From the NCBI GenBank assembly GCA_030623425.1, contig JAUXMA010000056.1, forward strand, positions 1 to 8,389: a stretch of DNA of 8,389 nucleotides. The letters run 5' to 3'. This DNA comes from Rhodospirillaceae bacterium (GTDB taxonomy: Bacteria; Pseudomonadota; Alphaproteobacteria; Rhodospirillales; 2-02-FULL-58-16). Made by a program: the position numbers and the translations under genes. The number at the start of each line of letters is the position of its first letter. The stretch's first letter is position 1. Shown here piece by piece: positions 1-8,138 of the stretch. The notes beneath the pieces were generated by a model. That model was not told the origin of the DNA, searched no databases, and saw only the letters and a program-made list of their open reading frames with translations.

Positions 1-1317
1 CGCGATGACCTTATCCACGGCGGCCTCGATCTCTCCCGTATCGGTGATCTGCGTGAGCCCCTTTTCGGCGACGATGGCGGCGGGATCACCTCCATCCGCG
101 TACATGATTCCGAAAACCGTACTGGCCGCGGAAGTGGAAATGGTTTCATTCGAAACAAGATCAATCAGCTTTCCGAGATCTTGTGTGCTGACGGGACTGT
201 CTTCTATCGATTTACCCGACCTATTTAGCTCACGAGATAACTGATTAATGACCCAGTTGGCGGCGGTCTTGGCGTTGCGGCCCTTGGCCACGTCCTCGAA
301 GAAGTCCGCCGTCTCGCGCTCGGCCACCAGCACGTCCGCGTCGTAGGCCGAAAGGCCGTAGTCGGGCGCCATAAACCGCTCTTTCTTCTCGTCCGGCAAT
401 TCCGGCAAGGAGGCCTTGATCCCGTCGACGAACTCCCGGGTGATTTCCAGCGGCAGCAGGTCCGGGTCGGGAAAATAGCGGTAGTCGTGGGCGAATTCCT
501 TGCTCCGCATGGCCCGCGTCACGCCCTTGGCGGAATCGAAAAGGCGGGTTTCCTGGTCCACCTCGCCGCCGTTTTCATAGACTTCGACCTGGCGCCCGGC
601 TTCGAACTCGATGGCCTGCATGACGAAGCGCACGGAATTGAGGTTCTTGATCTCGGCGCGGGTGCGGTAATCCGTTTCCCCCACCTTGCGCACGCTGACG
701 TTGCAGTCACAGCGCAAGCTGCCTTCCTCCATGTTGCCGTCGCAGGTGCCGAGATACCTGAGGATGGAGCGCATTTTCCGCAGATAGGCGCCGGCGTCCT
801 CGGGGCCGCGCAGGTCGGGCTTGGAGACGATTTCCATGAGCGCCACGCCAGAGCGGTTGAGGTCGATGAACGAACGGACGGCGTCCTGGTCGTGCAAGGA
901 CTTGCCGGCGTCCTGTTCGATGTGCAGACGCTCGATGCCGACCTCGCGGGTGGCGCCGTCTGGAAGATCGAGTATGACCGTGCCCTCGCCGACGAGAGGA
1001 CGTTCGAACTGGGAAATCTGATAGCCCTGCGGCAGATCGGCGTAGAAATAGTTCTTGCGCTCGAAGACGCTGACGAGGTTGATTTTCGCTTGCAACCCGA
1101 GGCCGGTGCGCACCGCCTGGGCGACGCAGTGCTCGTTGATCACCGGCAGCATGCCCGGCATGGCGGCGTCGACAAGCGACACCTGGCTGTTGGGCTCGGC
1201 CCCGAAGTCGGTGGCGGCGCCGGAAAAGAGCTTGGCCTTCGAGATGATCTGGGCGTGCACCTCGAGCCCGACGATCACCTCCCAGTCGCCCGTTTCGCCT
1301 TCGATCAGGTATCCCAT
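1..1317 (-). CDS. gatB: Aspartyl/glutamyl-tRNA(Asn/Gln) amidotransferase subunit B, 3' end cut by window edge
   Basis: GatB is the tRNA-binding kinase subunit of GatCAB. It phosphorylates the misacylated Glu (or Asp) on tRNA so that ammonia released by GatA can amidate it. The frame is open from ATG at 1317 to base 1, giving 439 residues; the family is usually about 475-495, so roughly 40-55 C-terminal residues lie outside the window. Visible marks are VGLEVHAQ (16-23), [15 protein letters not shown] (89-103), the signature [17 protein letters not shown] (192-208), [11 protein letters not shown] (277-287) and the YqeY-like tail ending in [17 protein letters not shown]. The start follows the gatA stop by 15 bases, has an in-frame stop just upstream and no clear Shine-Dalgarno, so coupling to gatA is likely. 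Residues about 356-405 are encoded by unusually AT-rich codons (see findings). Identification is firm. Confidence 0.97.
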   Translation of the reverse strand, partial: MGYLIEGETGDWEVIVGLEVHAQIISKAKLFSGAATDFGAEPNSQVSLVDAAMPGMLPVINEHCVAQAVRTGLGLQAKINLVSVFERKNYFYADLPQGYQISQFERPLVGEGTVILDLPDGATREVGIERLHIEQDAGKSLHDQDAVRSFIDLNRSGVALMEIVSKPDLRGPEDAGAYLRKMRSILRYLGTCDGNMEEGSLRCDCNVSVRKVGETDYRTRAEIKNLNSVRFVMQAIEFEAGRQVEVYENGGEVDQETRLFDSAKGVTRAMRSKEFAHDYRYFPDPDLLPLEITREFVDGIKASLPELPDEKKERFMAPDYGLSAYDADVLVAERETADFFEDVAKGRNAKTAANWVINQLSRELNRSGKSIEDSPVSTQDLGKLIDLVSNETISTSAASTVFGIMYADGGDPAAIVAEKGLTQITDTGEIEAAVDKVIA

Positions 1318-1332
1318 GTCACCAAACAGGCT

Positions 1333-2790
1333 CTAAGAACTCCCGAAATCGCTTGACGCCTGGAAGACATCCGCGACGCGCAACACCGTTTCTTCGTCGA
1401 AAGGCTTGCCGATGAACTGGAGTCCCAGGGGCAGACCGAAATTGTCCTCTCCCGCCGGCACCGAGATGGCGGGGAGGCCGGCGAGGCTGGCCGGCACGGT
1501 GAAGACGTCGTTCAGGTACATCGCTATCGGGTCGTCCATTTTTTCGCCGATGGGAAAGGCCGCCGACGGCGCCGTCGGGGTCAGCAGCACATCGACGGTT
1601 TCGAAAGCCTTGCGGAAGTCCTCGGCGATCAACCTTCGCACCTTCTGCGCTTTCAGATAATAGGCATCGTAGTAGCCGGCGCTCAAAACGTAAGTGCCGA
1701 TGAGGACGCGCCGGCGCACTTCCTTGCCAAAGCCCCGCCCGCGGGTGTTTTCGTACATTTCATCCAGGGACCGGCCCGGCACGCGCAGACCGTAACGCAC
1801 CCCGTCGTAGCGGGCTAAGTTGGAAGAGGCCTCCGCCGGCGCGACAATATAATAAGTCGGCAGCGCGTATTTGGTGTGCGCCAGCGACACCTCGACCGTC
1901 TCGGCGCCGGCGTCGCCGAGCAGACTTGCGCCATTCTCCCACAGTTCATCGATCTCTTCGGGCATGCCTTCGACCCGGTATTCCTTGGGGATGCCTACTC
2001 GCAAGCCCTTGATGTCGCGGTTGAGCGCCGCCTCGAAATCGACGGCCTCGACGGGGGCGGATGTGGAGTCCTTGGGATCGTGCCCGGCCATGGCCGTCAG
2101 CATGATGGCGGCGTCGCGCACCGTGCGGGTCATGGGGCCGGCTTGGTCGAGGCTGGACGCGAAGGCGACGATTCCCCAGCGCGAGCAACGCCCGTAAGTC
2201 GGTTTCAGTCCGACGATGCCGCAGAACGAGGCCGGCTGACGGATGGAGCCGCCGGTGTCGGTGCCGATGGCGCCCAGGCAGGTGCGCGCCGCCACCGCCG
2301 AAGCCGAGCCACCCGACGAGCCGCCCGGCACCAGGTCTTTTCCGTCCGGGCCCTTGCGCGGGTTCTTGGCCGCCCCGAAATGGCTGGTGACGCAGGCCGA
2401 TCCCATGGCGAACTCGTCCAGGTTGGTCTTGCCCAGCATCACCGCCCCGGCGGCCTTGAGCTTCTCGGTCACCGTCGATTCGTAGGTCGGGACGAAGCCA
2501 TCCAGGATGTGCGAGCCGGCGGTGGTCGGCACGCCTTCGGTGCAGAACAGGTCCTTGACGGCGATGGGAATGCCGTCCATGGCGCCCAAGGCTTCGCCTT
2601 TGGCCCGGCGGGCATCCGACTCTCTCGCCCTGGCGAGGGCGATTTCCGGGGTCTCGGTGATGTAGGCGTTGAGATTCCGAGCCGCCTCGACGGCCTCGAT
2701 GTGCGCCCGAGTCAGCGTCTCGGAGGAATACTCGCCGCCGGCCAGTCCGTCACGGGCACGGGCGATGTCGAGGTCGGTGAGCGCGCCCAT
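1333..2790 (-). CDS. gatA: Aspartyl/glutamyl-tRNA(Asn/Gln) amidotransferase subunit A
   Basis: GatA is the glutaminase/amidase subunit of GatCAB. It hydrolyses glutamine (or asparagine) and passes ammonia to GatB for transamidation of misacylated tRNA in the cytoplasm. At 485 residues it has the normal family length. The amidase-signature triad is intact: Lys79 in PIAVKD, Ser158 in [10 protein letters not shown] and nucleophile Ser182 in [11 protein letters not shown]. The spacing of 24 residues between the two serines matches the family. The start at 2790 is chosen because [19 protein letters not shown] is a normal GatA N-terminus and its A is also the last base of the gatC stop (TAATG), a translational-coupling arrangement. 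The frame stays open further upstream to an ATG at 3108, but that stretch is the out-of-frame shadow of gatC. gatB follows after 15 bases. Confidence 0.98.
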   Translation of the reverse strand: MGALTDLDIARARDGLAGGEYSSETLTRAHIEAVEAARNLNAYITETPEIALARARESDARRAKGEALGAMDGIPIAVKDLFCTEGVPTTAGSHILDGFVPTYESTVTEKLKAAGAVMLGKTNLDEFAMGSACVTSHFGAAKNPRKGPDGKDLVPGGSSGGSASAVAARTCLGAIGTDTGGSIRQPASFCGIVGLKPTYGRCSRWGIVAFASSLDQAGPMTRTVRDAAIMLTAMAGHDPKDSTSAPVEAVDFEAALNRDIKGLRVGIPKEYRVEGMPEEIDELWENGASLLGDAGAETVEVSLAHTKYALPTYYIVAPAEASSNLARYDGVRYGLRVPGRSLDEMYENTRGRGFGKEVRRRVLIGTYVLSAGYYDAYYLKAQKVRRLIAEDFRKAFETVDVLLTPTAPSAAFPIGEKMDDPIAMYLNDVFTVPASLAGLPAISVPAGEDNFGLPLGLQFIGKPFDEETVLRVADVFQASSDFGSS

Positions 2791-3077
2791 TATTCGACCA
2801 CTTTCGGAACGGTATAAAAGCCCTCCTCCGTTTCCGGCGCGTTGGCCAGCACCTTGCCGGCATAGCCGCCGTCGGTGACGGCATCGTTCCGCCTCGGCCA
2901 TGTCATGTCGGCGACGACGGTCATCGGCGCGATGCCGCCGGTGTCGACCTCGGCCAGTTGTTCGACCCAGCCGATGATCTGGGAAAGTTCCGCCGCCAAG
3001 TGATCCAGTTCGCCCTCCGGCACCTTGATGCGGGCGAGGAAGGCGATTTTCCTGACGGTGGTTTTGTCCAAGGGCAT
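2790..3077 (-). CDS. gatC: Aspartyl/glutamyl-tRNA(Asn/Gln) amidotransferase subunit C
   Basis: GatC is the small subunit that wraps around GatA and stabilises the GatA-GatB interface. The product is 95 residues, normal for the family, with the N-terminal [20 protein letters not shown] helix region and the characteristic ending [20 protein letters not shown]. The start at 3077 is chosen because [12 protein letters not shown] matches GatC N-termini. An in-frame ATG 28 codons further up would add a non-conserved, Arg/Gly-rich stretch. No strong Shine-Dalgarno precedes the start. The stop overlaps the gatA start by one base, so gatC, gatA and gatB are read as one operon. The gap to the upstream SH3-protein gene is 90 bases and contains a hairpin but no T-run, so transcription from that gene could continue into gatC. 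Confidence 0.96.
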   Translation of the reverse strand: MPLDKTTVRKIAFLARIKVPEGELDHLAAELSQIIGWVEQLAEVDTGGIAPMTVVADMTWPRRNDAVTDGGYAGKVLANAPETEEGFYTVPKVVE

Positions 3078-3109
3078 GGGAGGAATCCCGGCCAGATATA
3101 AGGGGCAAG

Positions 3110-3135
3110 CGGCGCGGAAAGTATCACCCGCGCCG
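3110..3135 (-). promoter_or_regulatory. 8-bp hairpin in the gatC leader
   Basis: CGGCGCGG (3110-3117) pairs perfectly with CCGCGCCG (3128-3135) around a 10-base loop. It lies 33-58 bases upstream of the gatC start. On the minus strand it is not followed by a T-run, so it does not look like a canonical intrinsic terminator for the gene upstream. It could be a leader structure or merely a chance hairpin in GC-rich DNA. A second small stem, GCGCC/GGCGC (3130-3144), overlaps it and is mutually exclusive with it. Function is unknown. Confidence 0.3.
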
Positions 3136-3167
3136 AAAGGGCGCAAGCGGCCATGGGCCACTAGGAA

Positions 3168-4028
3168 TCAGCGGACTTCCCTGACCCCGGACGCGGCGAG
3201 GATTTGCCAGACCTTGTCGTTCCACGCCCCGAAAGCGATGCGGATGGCGGCGGTAAGAGCCTGAGGAACGGTTTTGGCGGGAAGTTTCTCTGGCGCCGGG
3301 GGGTTGCCGTACCTTGACAGCGAGATGTTATCGAAGACGACGATCTTTTTGTCGCGGTGGAAGATGAACGTGGTCGAGAATATCTCGTCATAGCCGTCAC
3401 CGATGCCGAGCACGTCGACGCTGATCTGATAAGCCTGCTTCTTGGAAAAATCGTAAGGCGCCTCGGCGAGGAACGTCGGCGCCAGAAAGTTGAACTCCCG
3501 GCCTTTGAGGCGGCAACGGCAGATGACGTCGTAATCGGAAACCTCGAACAGTTCGCCCTCGACCGAGGTCTTGCCTTCGAAGTGAACGGTGTAGTTGCAA
3601 ACGAGACCGCTTTCGAGCGATATCTTGCTTTTGATGGTTTTCTTCAAGGATCCGTCGATCAGGGCGACCATTATCGGCGCGTAGACGAAACCGAATTCCT
3701 TGCCGTCCCTTTGCACCGCCAGCCAGCTGGCGCCGCGCTTGGCCCTGCCCACCACCTTCACGCGGCTTCCTTTAAACAAAAGGCCGATTTTTTTGCCCTT
3801 GGTGTCGGGCTTGGCGCGGACGTTGGCGTCCTTGAACACAAGGTAAACCCCTTGCAGCGAATCGATCTCGAGGCCGAGGAAGGTTTCGGCGGCCAAGGCG
3901 GGGCGAACGGAGCCCGTCGCCAGTCCCACCGCCAAGGCCCAACAAAGCAGACCCAAACGGTTCGGAACGGCGGCGAAAAGACACTTGCGTCCGCCGGGCA
4001 TGTTGCCGTTACAAGCGGCGATAACCAT
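3168..4028 (-). CDS. Exported SH3-type (SH3b) domain protein of unknown function
   Basis: I do not recognise a named gene. The 286-residue product has a basic N-terminus, a hydrophobic stretch (about 24-40, GLLCWALAVGLATG) and an Ala-x-Ala-like site (ALA-AE, about 44-48), so it is probably secreted across the inner membrane. Residues about 60-120 resemble a bacterial SH3 domain: VYLVFKDANVRAKPD, LLFKGSRVKVVGRAKRG, SWLAVQRDGKEFGFVYAPI. The remainder (about 130-245) is rich in beta-type segments and has three cysteines (144, 170, 172) but no domain I can name. The ATG at 4028 is preceded by a G-rich stretch; an alternative start at 4001 (Met10) would also leave a plausible signal peptide. It lies 90 bases upstream of gatC on the same strand and is divergent from ruvX. 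Bacterial SH3 domains commonly bind peptides or cell wall; a role here is not inferable. Confidence 0.85.
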   Translation of the reverse strand: MVIAACNGNMPGGRKCLFAAVPNRLGLLCWALAVGLATGSVRPALAAETFLGLEIDSLQGVYLVFKDANVRAKPDTKGKKIGLLFKGSRVKVVGRAKRGASWLAVQRDGKEFGFVYAPIMVALIDGSLKKTIKSKISLESGLVCNYTVHFEGKTSVEGELFEVSDYDVICRCRLKGREFNFLAPTFLAEAPYDFSKKQAYQISVDVLGIGDGYDEIFSTTFIFHRDKKIVVFDNISLSRYGNPPAPEKLPAKTVPQALTAAIRIAFGAWNDKVWQILAASGVREVR

Positions 4029-4240
4029 TCCGCGCCCCCGCCAAAGCCAGGAATAAGAAATTACAATGGATTACGGCACGTGATAGTCAACCCTTGCCTT
4101 TCCCGCCACCGTCTTTTTTGCTTGCCCGGCCGGGCTCCGAAGCGGGCTCGACTTCCACCGGAAGGCGGCGCTACTGTTGCCCCCGCCCGGTCTTGGATGG
4201 GAGCGGAAAGCCGAAGCGGCGGCGACAACGGACGAACGTC
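4029..4240. other. Divergent intergenic spacer between SH3-protein gene and ruvX
   Basis: This 212-base spacer separates two divergent starts. It holds the minus-strand promoter candidate at 4060-4090, a T6 run (4114-4119) and a perfect 12-base palindrome GCCCGGCCGGGC (4124-4135). I see no convincing plus-strand promoter for ruvX. The frame in phase with ruvX is open back to an ATG at 4094, but the encoded stretch is Pro/Arg/Ser-rich and looks non-coding. Confidence 0.5.
4060..4090 (-). promoter_or_regulatory. Candidate sigma-70 promoter for the SH3-protein gene
   Basis: On the minus strand TTGACT (4085-4090) and TGTAAT (4060-4065) each match five of six consensus bases and are 19 bases apart, which is slightly long. 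Transcription would start near 4053, about 25 bases before the ATG at 4028. It stands out as an AT-rich island in the GC-rich spacer between the divergent genes. It may also drive gatCAB by read-through. No experimental support is available. Confidence 0.45.
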
Positions 4241-4735
4241 ATGGCGGTCGAGGACTTGCGGGGAATGAAAGCGGCGATCTTGCCGGGACGGCGTCTTCTC
4301 GGCCTCGATGTCGGCTCGAAAACCATTGGCCTCGCCCTTTCCGACCTCGGCTTGCGCGTCGCCACCCCTTATCGGACGCTCAGCCGGAGCAAGTTCGAAA
4401 AGGACGCCGAAGAGCTTCGCCGCATCGTTGCCGGCGAGGGCGTCGGCGGCCTGATCATCGGTCTGCCGGTGGAAATGGACGGCGGCGAGGGACGACGCTG
4501 CCAATCGACGCGTCAGTTCGCCGCCAACCTGCTCGACCGTGTCGACATCGCCATCGCCTTTTGGGACGAACGGCTGTCGACGGCGGCGGTGGAGCGGGTG
4601 CTGATCAAGGAGGCCGACATGACCCGCAAGCGCCGCGCCCAGGTCATCGACAAGGCCGCCGCCGCCTACATCCTGCAAGGCGCCCTGGATGCGATGGGGC
4701 GCCTGAAGGCGCCGGATGCGATGGATAATTCATGA
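4241..4735 (+). CDS. ruvX: Putative pre-16S rRNA nuclease / Holliday junction resolvase-like protein (YqgF family)
   Basis: RuvX (YqgF) has an RNase H-like fold. In E. coli it takes part in maturation of the 16S rRNA 5' end, and Holliday junction resolution has been proposed for some members. The 164-residue product carries the expected blocks: LLGLDVGSKTIGLALSD (19-35, first acidic residue Asp23), LIIGLPVEMDGGEGRRCQST (71-90), WDERLSTAAVE (108-118, Glu110) and the closing DKAAAAYILQGALD (137-150, Asp137). The start at 4241 is chosen because the family block begins about 20 residues in, as usual. Longer in-frame starts would add low-complexity sequence. The Shine-Dalgarno is weak. The stop overlaps the next start in ATGA (4732-4735), implying translational coupling with the transporter gene. 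Confidence 0.95.
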   Translation: MAVEDLRGMKAAILPGRRLLGLDVGSKTIGLALSDLGLRVATPYRTLSRSKFEKDAEELRRIVAGEGVGGLIIGLPVEMDGGEGRRCQSTRQFAANLLDRVDIAIAFWDERLSTAAVERVLIKEADMTRKRRAQVIDKAAAAYILQGALDAMGRLKAPDAMDNS

Positions 4736-5673
4736 CCCCGATCCTTTTCGCCCTGGCGCCGGTGTTCCTGTTGATCTTTCTCGGCTATCTGCTGAAAGCG
4801 AGGCGACTCGTCGCCGACGCCTTTTGGGCGCCGGCCGAGAAGTTGACCTTCTATCTGTTCTTCCCGGCGCTTCTTGTCGGCAACACCGCGACAGCCGAAC
4901 TGGCCGAGATTGAGGTCTTGCCGATGATGGCGGCGGTGGCTTCCGGCATTCTGTCCGTCGCCGGCATGGTGACCCTGTTCGGGCGCCGTTTTGGCGTTGA
5001 CGGCGCGGCTTTCACCTCGCTGTTCCAGGGCGCCATCCGTCCCAACTCTTACGTCGGCATCGCCGCCGCCTTCGCCCTCTTTGGCGATGCCGGGCTGACC
5101 CTGGTCGCCGTTTGCATCGTCGTCGCCGTGCCCATGGTCAATCTGCTCAGCGTCGTCGTCCTGGTCCGTTACGGCGCTGTTTCCGGACCCTCGACGGAAA
5201 AGCTTTCTCGCGGACGGCAAAAGGCCTTGCTCGGGGTGGCGACGAACCCGCTGATCCTCGCCTGCCTTTTGGGGGCGCTGCTCAATTTCAGCGGTGTCGG
5301 CACGCCCTCGTTGGCGGCGCCGCTTGTGGATATCCTCGGCCGCGCCGCCTTGCCCGTCGGCCTGTTGGCGGTGGGGGCGGGGCTCGACCTCGCCGCCGCC
5401 CGCCAGGCCGGGCGGCTGGTCGCGGCGATCGCCGCCGTCAAGCTGGTCGCCCTGCCCGCCGTCACCTTCCTCGCCTGCAAGGTGTTCGCGGTTGGCGGGC
5501 TGACCGCCACCGTCAGCGTCATGTATGCGTCGCTGCCGGGTTCGGCGTCCGCTTACGTGATGTCGCGGCAAATGGGCGGGGACGCGAAGCTGATGGCCGG
5601 CATCATCACCGCGACGACACTGGCTGCCATTCTCGCCATGCCGATGGCGATCCTGGTCTTGGGCGGCGGTTAG
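4732..5673 (+). CDS. AEC-family (auxin efflux carrier-like) inner-membrane transporter
   Basis: This 313-residue, very hydrophobic protein has about ten predicted membrane segments (roughly 4-22, 36-54, 63-83, 104-118, 121-145, 166-186, 196-216, 227-251, 253-268, 287-310). Family marks include the N-terminal [14 protein letters not shown], the central [20 protein letters not shown], the [11 protein letters not shown] start of the second half, and the C-terminal [20 protein letters not shown] followed by a [13 protein letters not shown] helix. AEC proteins are permeases; characterised bacterial members carry substrates such as malate or other small acids, but the substrate here cannot be read from the sequence. 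It starts inside the ruvX stop codon (ATGA), so it is probably co-translated with ruvX. Its stop shares four bases with the convergent argG stop. Family assignment is strong; substrate is unknown. Confidence 0.92.
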   Translation: MTPILFALAPVFLLIFLGYLLKARRLVADAFWAPAEKLTFYLFFPALLVGNTATAELAEIEVLPMMAAVASGILSVAGMVTLFGRRFGVDGAAFTSLFQGAIRPNSYVGIAAAFALFGDAGLTLVAVCIVVAVPMVNLLSVVVLVRYGAVSGPSTEKLSRGRQKALLGVATNPLILACLLGALLNFSGVGTPSLAAPLVDILGRAALPVGLLAVGAGLDLAAARQAGRLVAAIAAVKLVALPAVTFLACKVFAVGGLTATVSVMYASLPGSASAYVMSRQMGGDAKLMAGIITATTLAAILAMPMAILVLGGG

Positions 5674-6878
5674 CCGCGTTTCTTCCCGGCCAGCCTGAGG
5701 CGGAGGGCGTTCAGCTTGATGAATCCCTCGGCGTCGCGCTGGTCGTAGACCTGGTCTTCCTCGAAGGTGGCGGTCTCTTCGCAATAAAGGCTCAGCGGCG
5801 ACTTGCGTCCGACGACGATGACGTTGCCCTTGTAGAGTTTGACCCGCGCCGTGCCGGAGACATTGGCGGCGGCCTTGTCGATCAGCGCCTGCAGCATCTG
5901 GCGCTCGGGCGAGAACCAGAAGCCGTTGTAGACCAGTTCGGCGTAACGCGGCATCAGCTCGTCTTTCTGGTGCTGGGCGCCCTTGTCCAGGGTCAGGCTT
6001 TCGACGGCGCGCCGCGCCGCCAGCAAAAGGGTGCCGCCGGGGGTCTCGTAGACGCCCCTCGATTTCATCCCGATGAAACGGTTTTCGACGATGTCGACGC
6101 GCCCCACTCCGTGGGCGCCGGCCAGCGCGTTGAGCCTTGCCAACAAAACCGCCGGCGCCAGCCGGTCGCCGTCGACGGCGACCGGGTCGCCGGCCTCGAA
6201 ATCGATTTCCACGTAGACCGCCCCGTCCGGCGCCGCCTCGGGCGAGACGGTGCGCCGGAACAGGGATTCGTCCGGCTCCCGCCAGGGGTCTTCCAGGGCC
6301 TTGCCCTCATAGGAGATATGAAGGAGGTTGGCGTCCATGGAATAGGGCGCCCCGCCCAGCTTGTCCTTAGGGATGGGGATGCCGTGGTCCTCGGCGTAGG
6401 CGATCAGCTTCGAGCGCGAGTTCAGGTCCCATTCCCGCCATGGCGCGATGACCCGGATGTCCGGGTTGAGCGCGTAATAGGCGAGCTCGAAGCGCACCTG
6501 GTCGTTGCCTTTGCCGGTGGCGCCGTGGGCGACGGCGTCGGCGCCGACTTCAGCGGCGATCTCGATCTGACGCTTGGCGATCAGCGGGCGGGCGATCGAC
6601 GTGCCGAGCAGGTAGGCGCCTTCGTAAAGGGCGTTGGCGCGGAACATCGGCCAGACGTAGTCGCGGACGAATTCTTCCTTGAGATCCTCGACGAAGATTT
6701 GCTCGATGCCCAGCCGTTCGGCCTTGGCCGTCGCCGTCTCCACTTCCTCGCCCTGGCCGATGTCGGCGGTGAAGGCGACCACCTGGCAATGGTAAGTGTC
6801 CTTAAGCCATGTCAGAATCACCGACGTGTCGAGACCGCCGGAATAGGCCAGCACGACCTTGTTGACGTCTTTGCTCAT
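5670..6878 (-). CDS. argG: Argininosuccinate synthase
   Basis: ArgG joins citrulline and aspartate, with ATP cleaved to AMP and pyrophosphate, to form argininosuccinate in the penultimate step of arginine synthesis. At 402 residues it is of normal length. Both family signatures are intact: the ATP-binding loop AYSGGLDTS (11-19) and [13 protein letters not shown] (119-131). Other typical blocks are [10 protein letters not shown] (36-45), [18 protein letters not shown] (85-102), [20 protein letters not shown] (179-198) and the C-terminal tetramer-forming helix near [15 protein letters not shown]. The start at 6878 gives [15 protein letters not shown], a normal N-terminus. Only a weak Shine-Dalgarno-like AAGG lies upstream. 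A promoter candidate sits at 6915-6942. rlmN lies 87 bases upstream on the same strand; the AEC transporter gene is convergent and overlaps by four bases. Confidence 0.98.
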   Translation of the reverse strand: MSKDVNKVVLAYSGGLDTSVILTWLKDTYHCQVVAFTADIGQGEEVETATAKAERLGIEQIFVEDLKEEFVRDYVWPMFRANALYEGAYLLGTSIARPLIAKRQIEIAAEVGADAVAHGATGKGNDQVRFELAYYALNPDIRVIAPWREWDLNSRSKLIAYAEDHGIPIPKDKLGGAPYSMDANLLHISYEGKALEDPWREPDESLFRRTVSPEAAPDGAVYVEIDFEAGDPVAVDGDRLAPAVLLARLNALAGAHGVGRVDIVENRFIGMKSRGVYETPGGTLLLAARRAVESLTLDKGAQHQKDELMPRYAELVYNGFWFSPERQMLQALIDKAAANVSGTARVKLYKGNVIVVGRKSPLSLYCEETATFEEDQVYDQRDAEGFIKLNALRLRLAGKKRG

Positions 6879-6914
6879 GGGGCTCGCGCCTTATCCTTCG
6901 AGAAAAGCCGGCGC

Positions 6915-6942
6915 AGTATAGGCGAACGCGGCCAAGGGGCAA
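6915..6942 (-). promoter_or_regulatory. Candidate sigma-70 promoter for argG
   Basis: On the minus strand TTGCCC (6937-6942) is followed after 16 bases by TATACT (6915-6920), the latter matching five of six consensus bases. Transcription would start near 6908, leaving a leader of about 30 bases before the argG ATG. It suggests argG can be transcribed independently of rlmN. No ARG-box-like operator could be identified by eye. Confidence 0.5.
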
Positions 6943-6959
6943 GAACGCGGCAGCCGGCG

Positions 6960-6974
6960 GGCGCTTCAAGCGCC
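6960..6974 (-). other. Short hairpin spanning the rlmN stop codon
   Basis: GGCGCT and AGCGCC form a perfect 6-bp stem around a TGA loop, where the TGA is the rlmN stop codon. No T-run follows on the minus strand, so it is not a canonical intrinsic terminator. It could slightly stabilise the rlmN mRNA end or be a chance palindrome. Confidence 0.2.
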
Positions 6975-8090
6975 GCGATGATGGAAGTCGTCCTCGATGC
7001 CGGCCTCGACCCGTTTTTTGTGGCGGCTCTGGCGTTGGCTGTCCGAGCGAAGCTGGCCGCAGGCGGCCATGATGTCGCGGCCGCGCGGCACCCGGATCGG
7101 CGCCGAATAGCCGCAATCGTTGAGGATGGCGGCAAAGCGCTTGATGACGGCCGGGCTCGAACCCTCGTAAGGGGCGCCGGGCCATGGGTTGAATTGAATC
7201 AGGTTGAATTTCGCTGGAATCCCCTTGATCAGGCGCGCCAGTTGACGCGCTTCGGCTTCGGAATCGTTGACGCCTTTGAGCATAAGGTACTCGAAAGTGA
7301 TCCGCCGGGCGTTGTTCGAACCGGGATAGTCGCGGCAGGCGCGGAGAAGTTCGGCAAGGGGGTATTTGCGGTTGATCGGCACCAACTCATCGCGCAGGCC
7401 GTCGTTGACGGCGTGCAGGCTGACCGCCAGATTGACCCCCAGTTCCCGGCCGCATTGGCGAATCCTTGGCACCACGCCGGAGGTGGACAAGGTGATGCGC
7501 CGTTTGGAAATGGCGATGCCTTCGCCGTCCATGATGATTTTCACCGCCTTGGCGACGTTGTCGTAGTTGAACAGGGGCTCGCCCATGCCCATCAGGACGA
7601 TGTTGGAGAGCAGGCGCTCGTCCCTTGGGCTGGGCCATTCCCCATAGGCGTCGCGGGCGACCATGACCTGGCCCACAATCTCGCCCGCCGTCAGGTCGCG
7701 GACCAGCAACTGGGTGCCGGTATGGCAGAAGCCGCAGGTCAAGGTGCAGCCGATCTGCGAGGAGACGCACAAGGCGCCGCGGCCGTCCTCGGGGATGAAT
7801 ACGGTCTCCGCCTCGTTGCCGTCGGCGAAGCGCAAAAGCCACTTGCACGCTCCGTCCTTCGACTTCTGCTGGCGGCTGATTTCGGGCCGGGCGGCGGTGA
7901 AATGTTCAGCCAGTGTTTGGCGAAAGCCCTTGGAAAGGGTGGTCATGGCGGCGAAATCGGCCTCGCCGCGATGATAGATCCAGTGCCAAAGCTGTTTGGC
8001 GCGGAATGGCTTTTCGCCGAGGCCGGCAAGGCGGCCAATCAACTCATCCCGCGACAGGCCGATCAGGTTTGTGCGTTGGCCTGGGTTCAT
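6966..8090 (-). CDS. rlmN: Dual-specificity 23S rRNA (adenine2503-C2) / tRNA (adenine37-C2) methyltransferase, radical SAM
   Basis: RlmN methylates C2 of A2503 in 23S rRNA, near the peptidyl-transferase centre, and A37 of some tRNAs, by a radical-SAM mechanism. The 374-residue product has the CX3CX2C iron-sulphur motif at Cys115, Cys119 and Cys122 ([12 protein letters not shown]). It also has the conserved Cys108 seven residues earlier (LCVSSQIGC, equivalent to E. coli Cys118), [12 protein letters not shown] (168-179), and the C-terminal DIMAACGQL whose Cys344 is equivalent to the methyl-carrying Cys355 of E. coli. Residues 350-374 form a charged tail. ATG at 8090 is the only standard start after the upstream in-frame stop and has no Shine-Dalgarno; a promoter-like sequence ends six bases before it, suggesting a leaderless mRNA. 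argG follows 87 bases downstream. Confidence 0.97.
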   Translation of the reverse strand: MNPGQRTNLIGLSRDELIGRLAGLGEKPFRAKQLWHWIYHRGEADFAAMTTLSKGFRQTLAEHFTAARPEISRQQKSKDGACKWLLRFADGNEAETVFIPEDGRGALCVSSQIGCTLTCGFCHTGTQLLVRDLTAGEIVGQVMVARDAYGEWPSPRDERLLSNIVLMGMGEPLFNYDNVAKAVKIIMDGEGIAISKRRITLSTSGVVPRIRQCGRELGVNLAVSLHAVNDGLRDELVPINRKYPLAELLRACRDYPGSNNARRITFEYLMLKGVNDSEAEARQLARLIKGIPAKFNLIQFNPWPGAPYEGSSPAVIKRFAAILNDCGYSAPIRVPRGRDIMAACGQLRSDSQRQSRHKKRVEAGIEDDFHHRGA

Positions 8091-8096
8091 CGACTT

Positions 8097-8124
8097 GATA
8101 TAGCGGTTTTCAAGCCAACGGCAA
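8097..8124 (-). promoter_or_regulatory. Candidate leaderless promoter of rlmN
   Basis: On the minus strand TTGCCG (8119-8124) is followed after 16 bases by TATATC (8097-8102). The spacing and -35 style match the argG candidate. Six bases separate the -10 element from the rlmN ATG, so transcription would begin at or next to the A of the start codon. The absence of a Shine-Dalgarno before this ATG is consistent. Confidence 0.45.
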
Positions 8125-8138
8125 AAGTCGGCGCCGGT

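Noticed and set aside
487..1356. A 289-codon plus-strand open frame.
   Set aside because: It is the antisense shadow of gatB, whose signatures are continuous on the minus strand.
1876..2817. A 313-codon plus-strand open frame.
   Set aside because: It is the antisense shadow of gatA; the minus strand has the intact catalytic triad.
2791..3108. A longer GatA start adding 106 residues.
   Set aside because: The extension is gatC read out of frame. The conserved GatA N-terminus begins at 2790 in the TAATG overlap.
4113..4135. T6 run next to the GCCCGGCCGGGC palindrome as a terminator.
   Set aside because: On the plus strand the T-run precedes the stem. On the minus strand the stem is followed by A residues, and no gene ends here.
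4094..4240. A longer RuvX start adding 49 residues.
   Set aside because: The extra stretch is Pro/Ser/Arg-rich and low-complexity. RuvX proteins begin shortly before LLGLDVGSKTIG.
4666..5784. A 372-codon minus-strand open frame.
   Set aside because: It is antisense to the AEC transporter gene, enters argG in the wrong frame, and encodes an Arg/Gln/Gly/Asp-rich sequence without recognisable domains.
8091..8138. In-frame upstream extension of RlmN (reads [16 protein letters not shown]).
   Set aside because: It follows a stop and has no start codon, and it overlaps the promoter candidate, so it is treated as chance.
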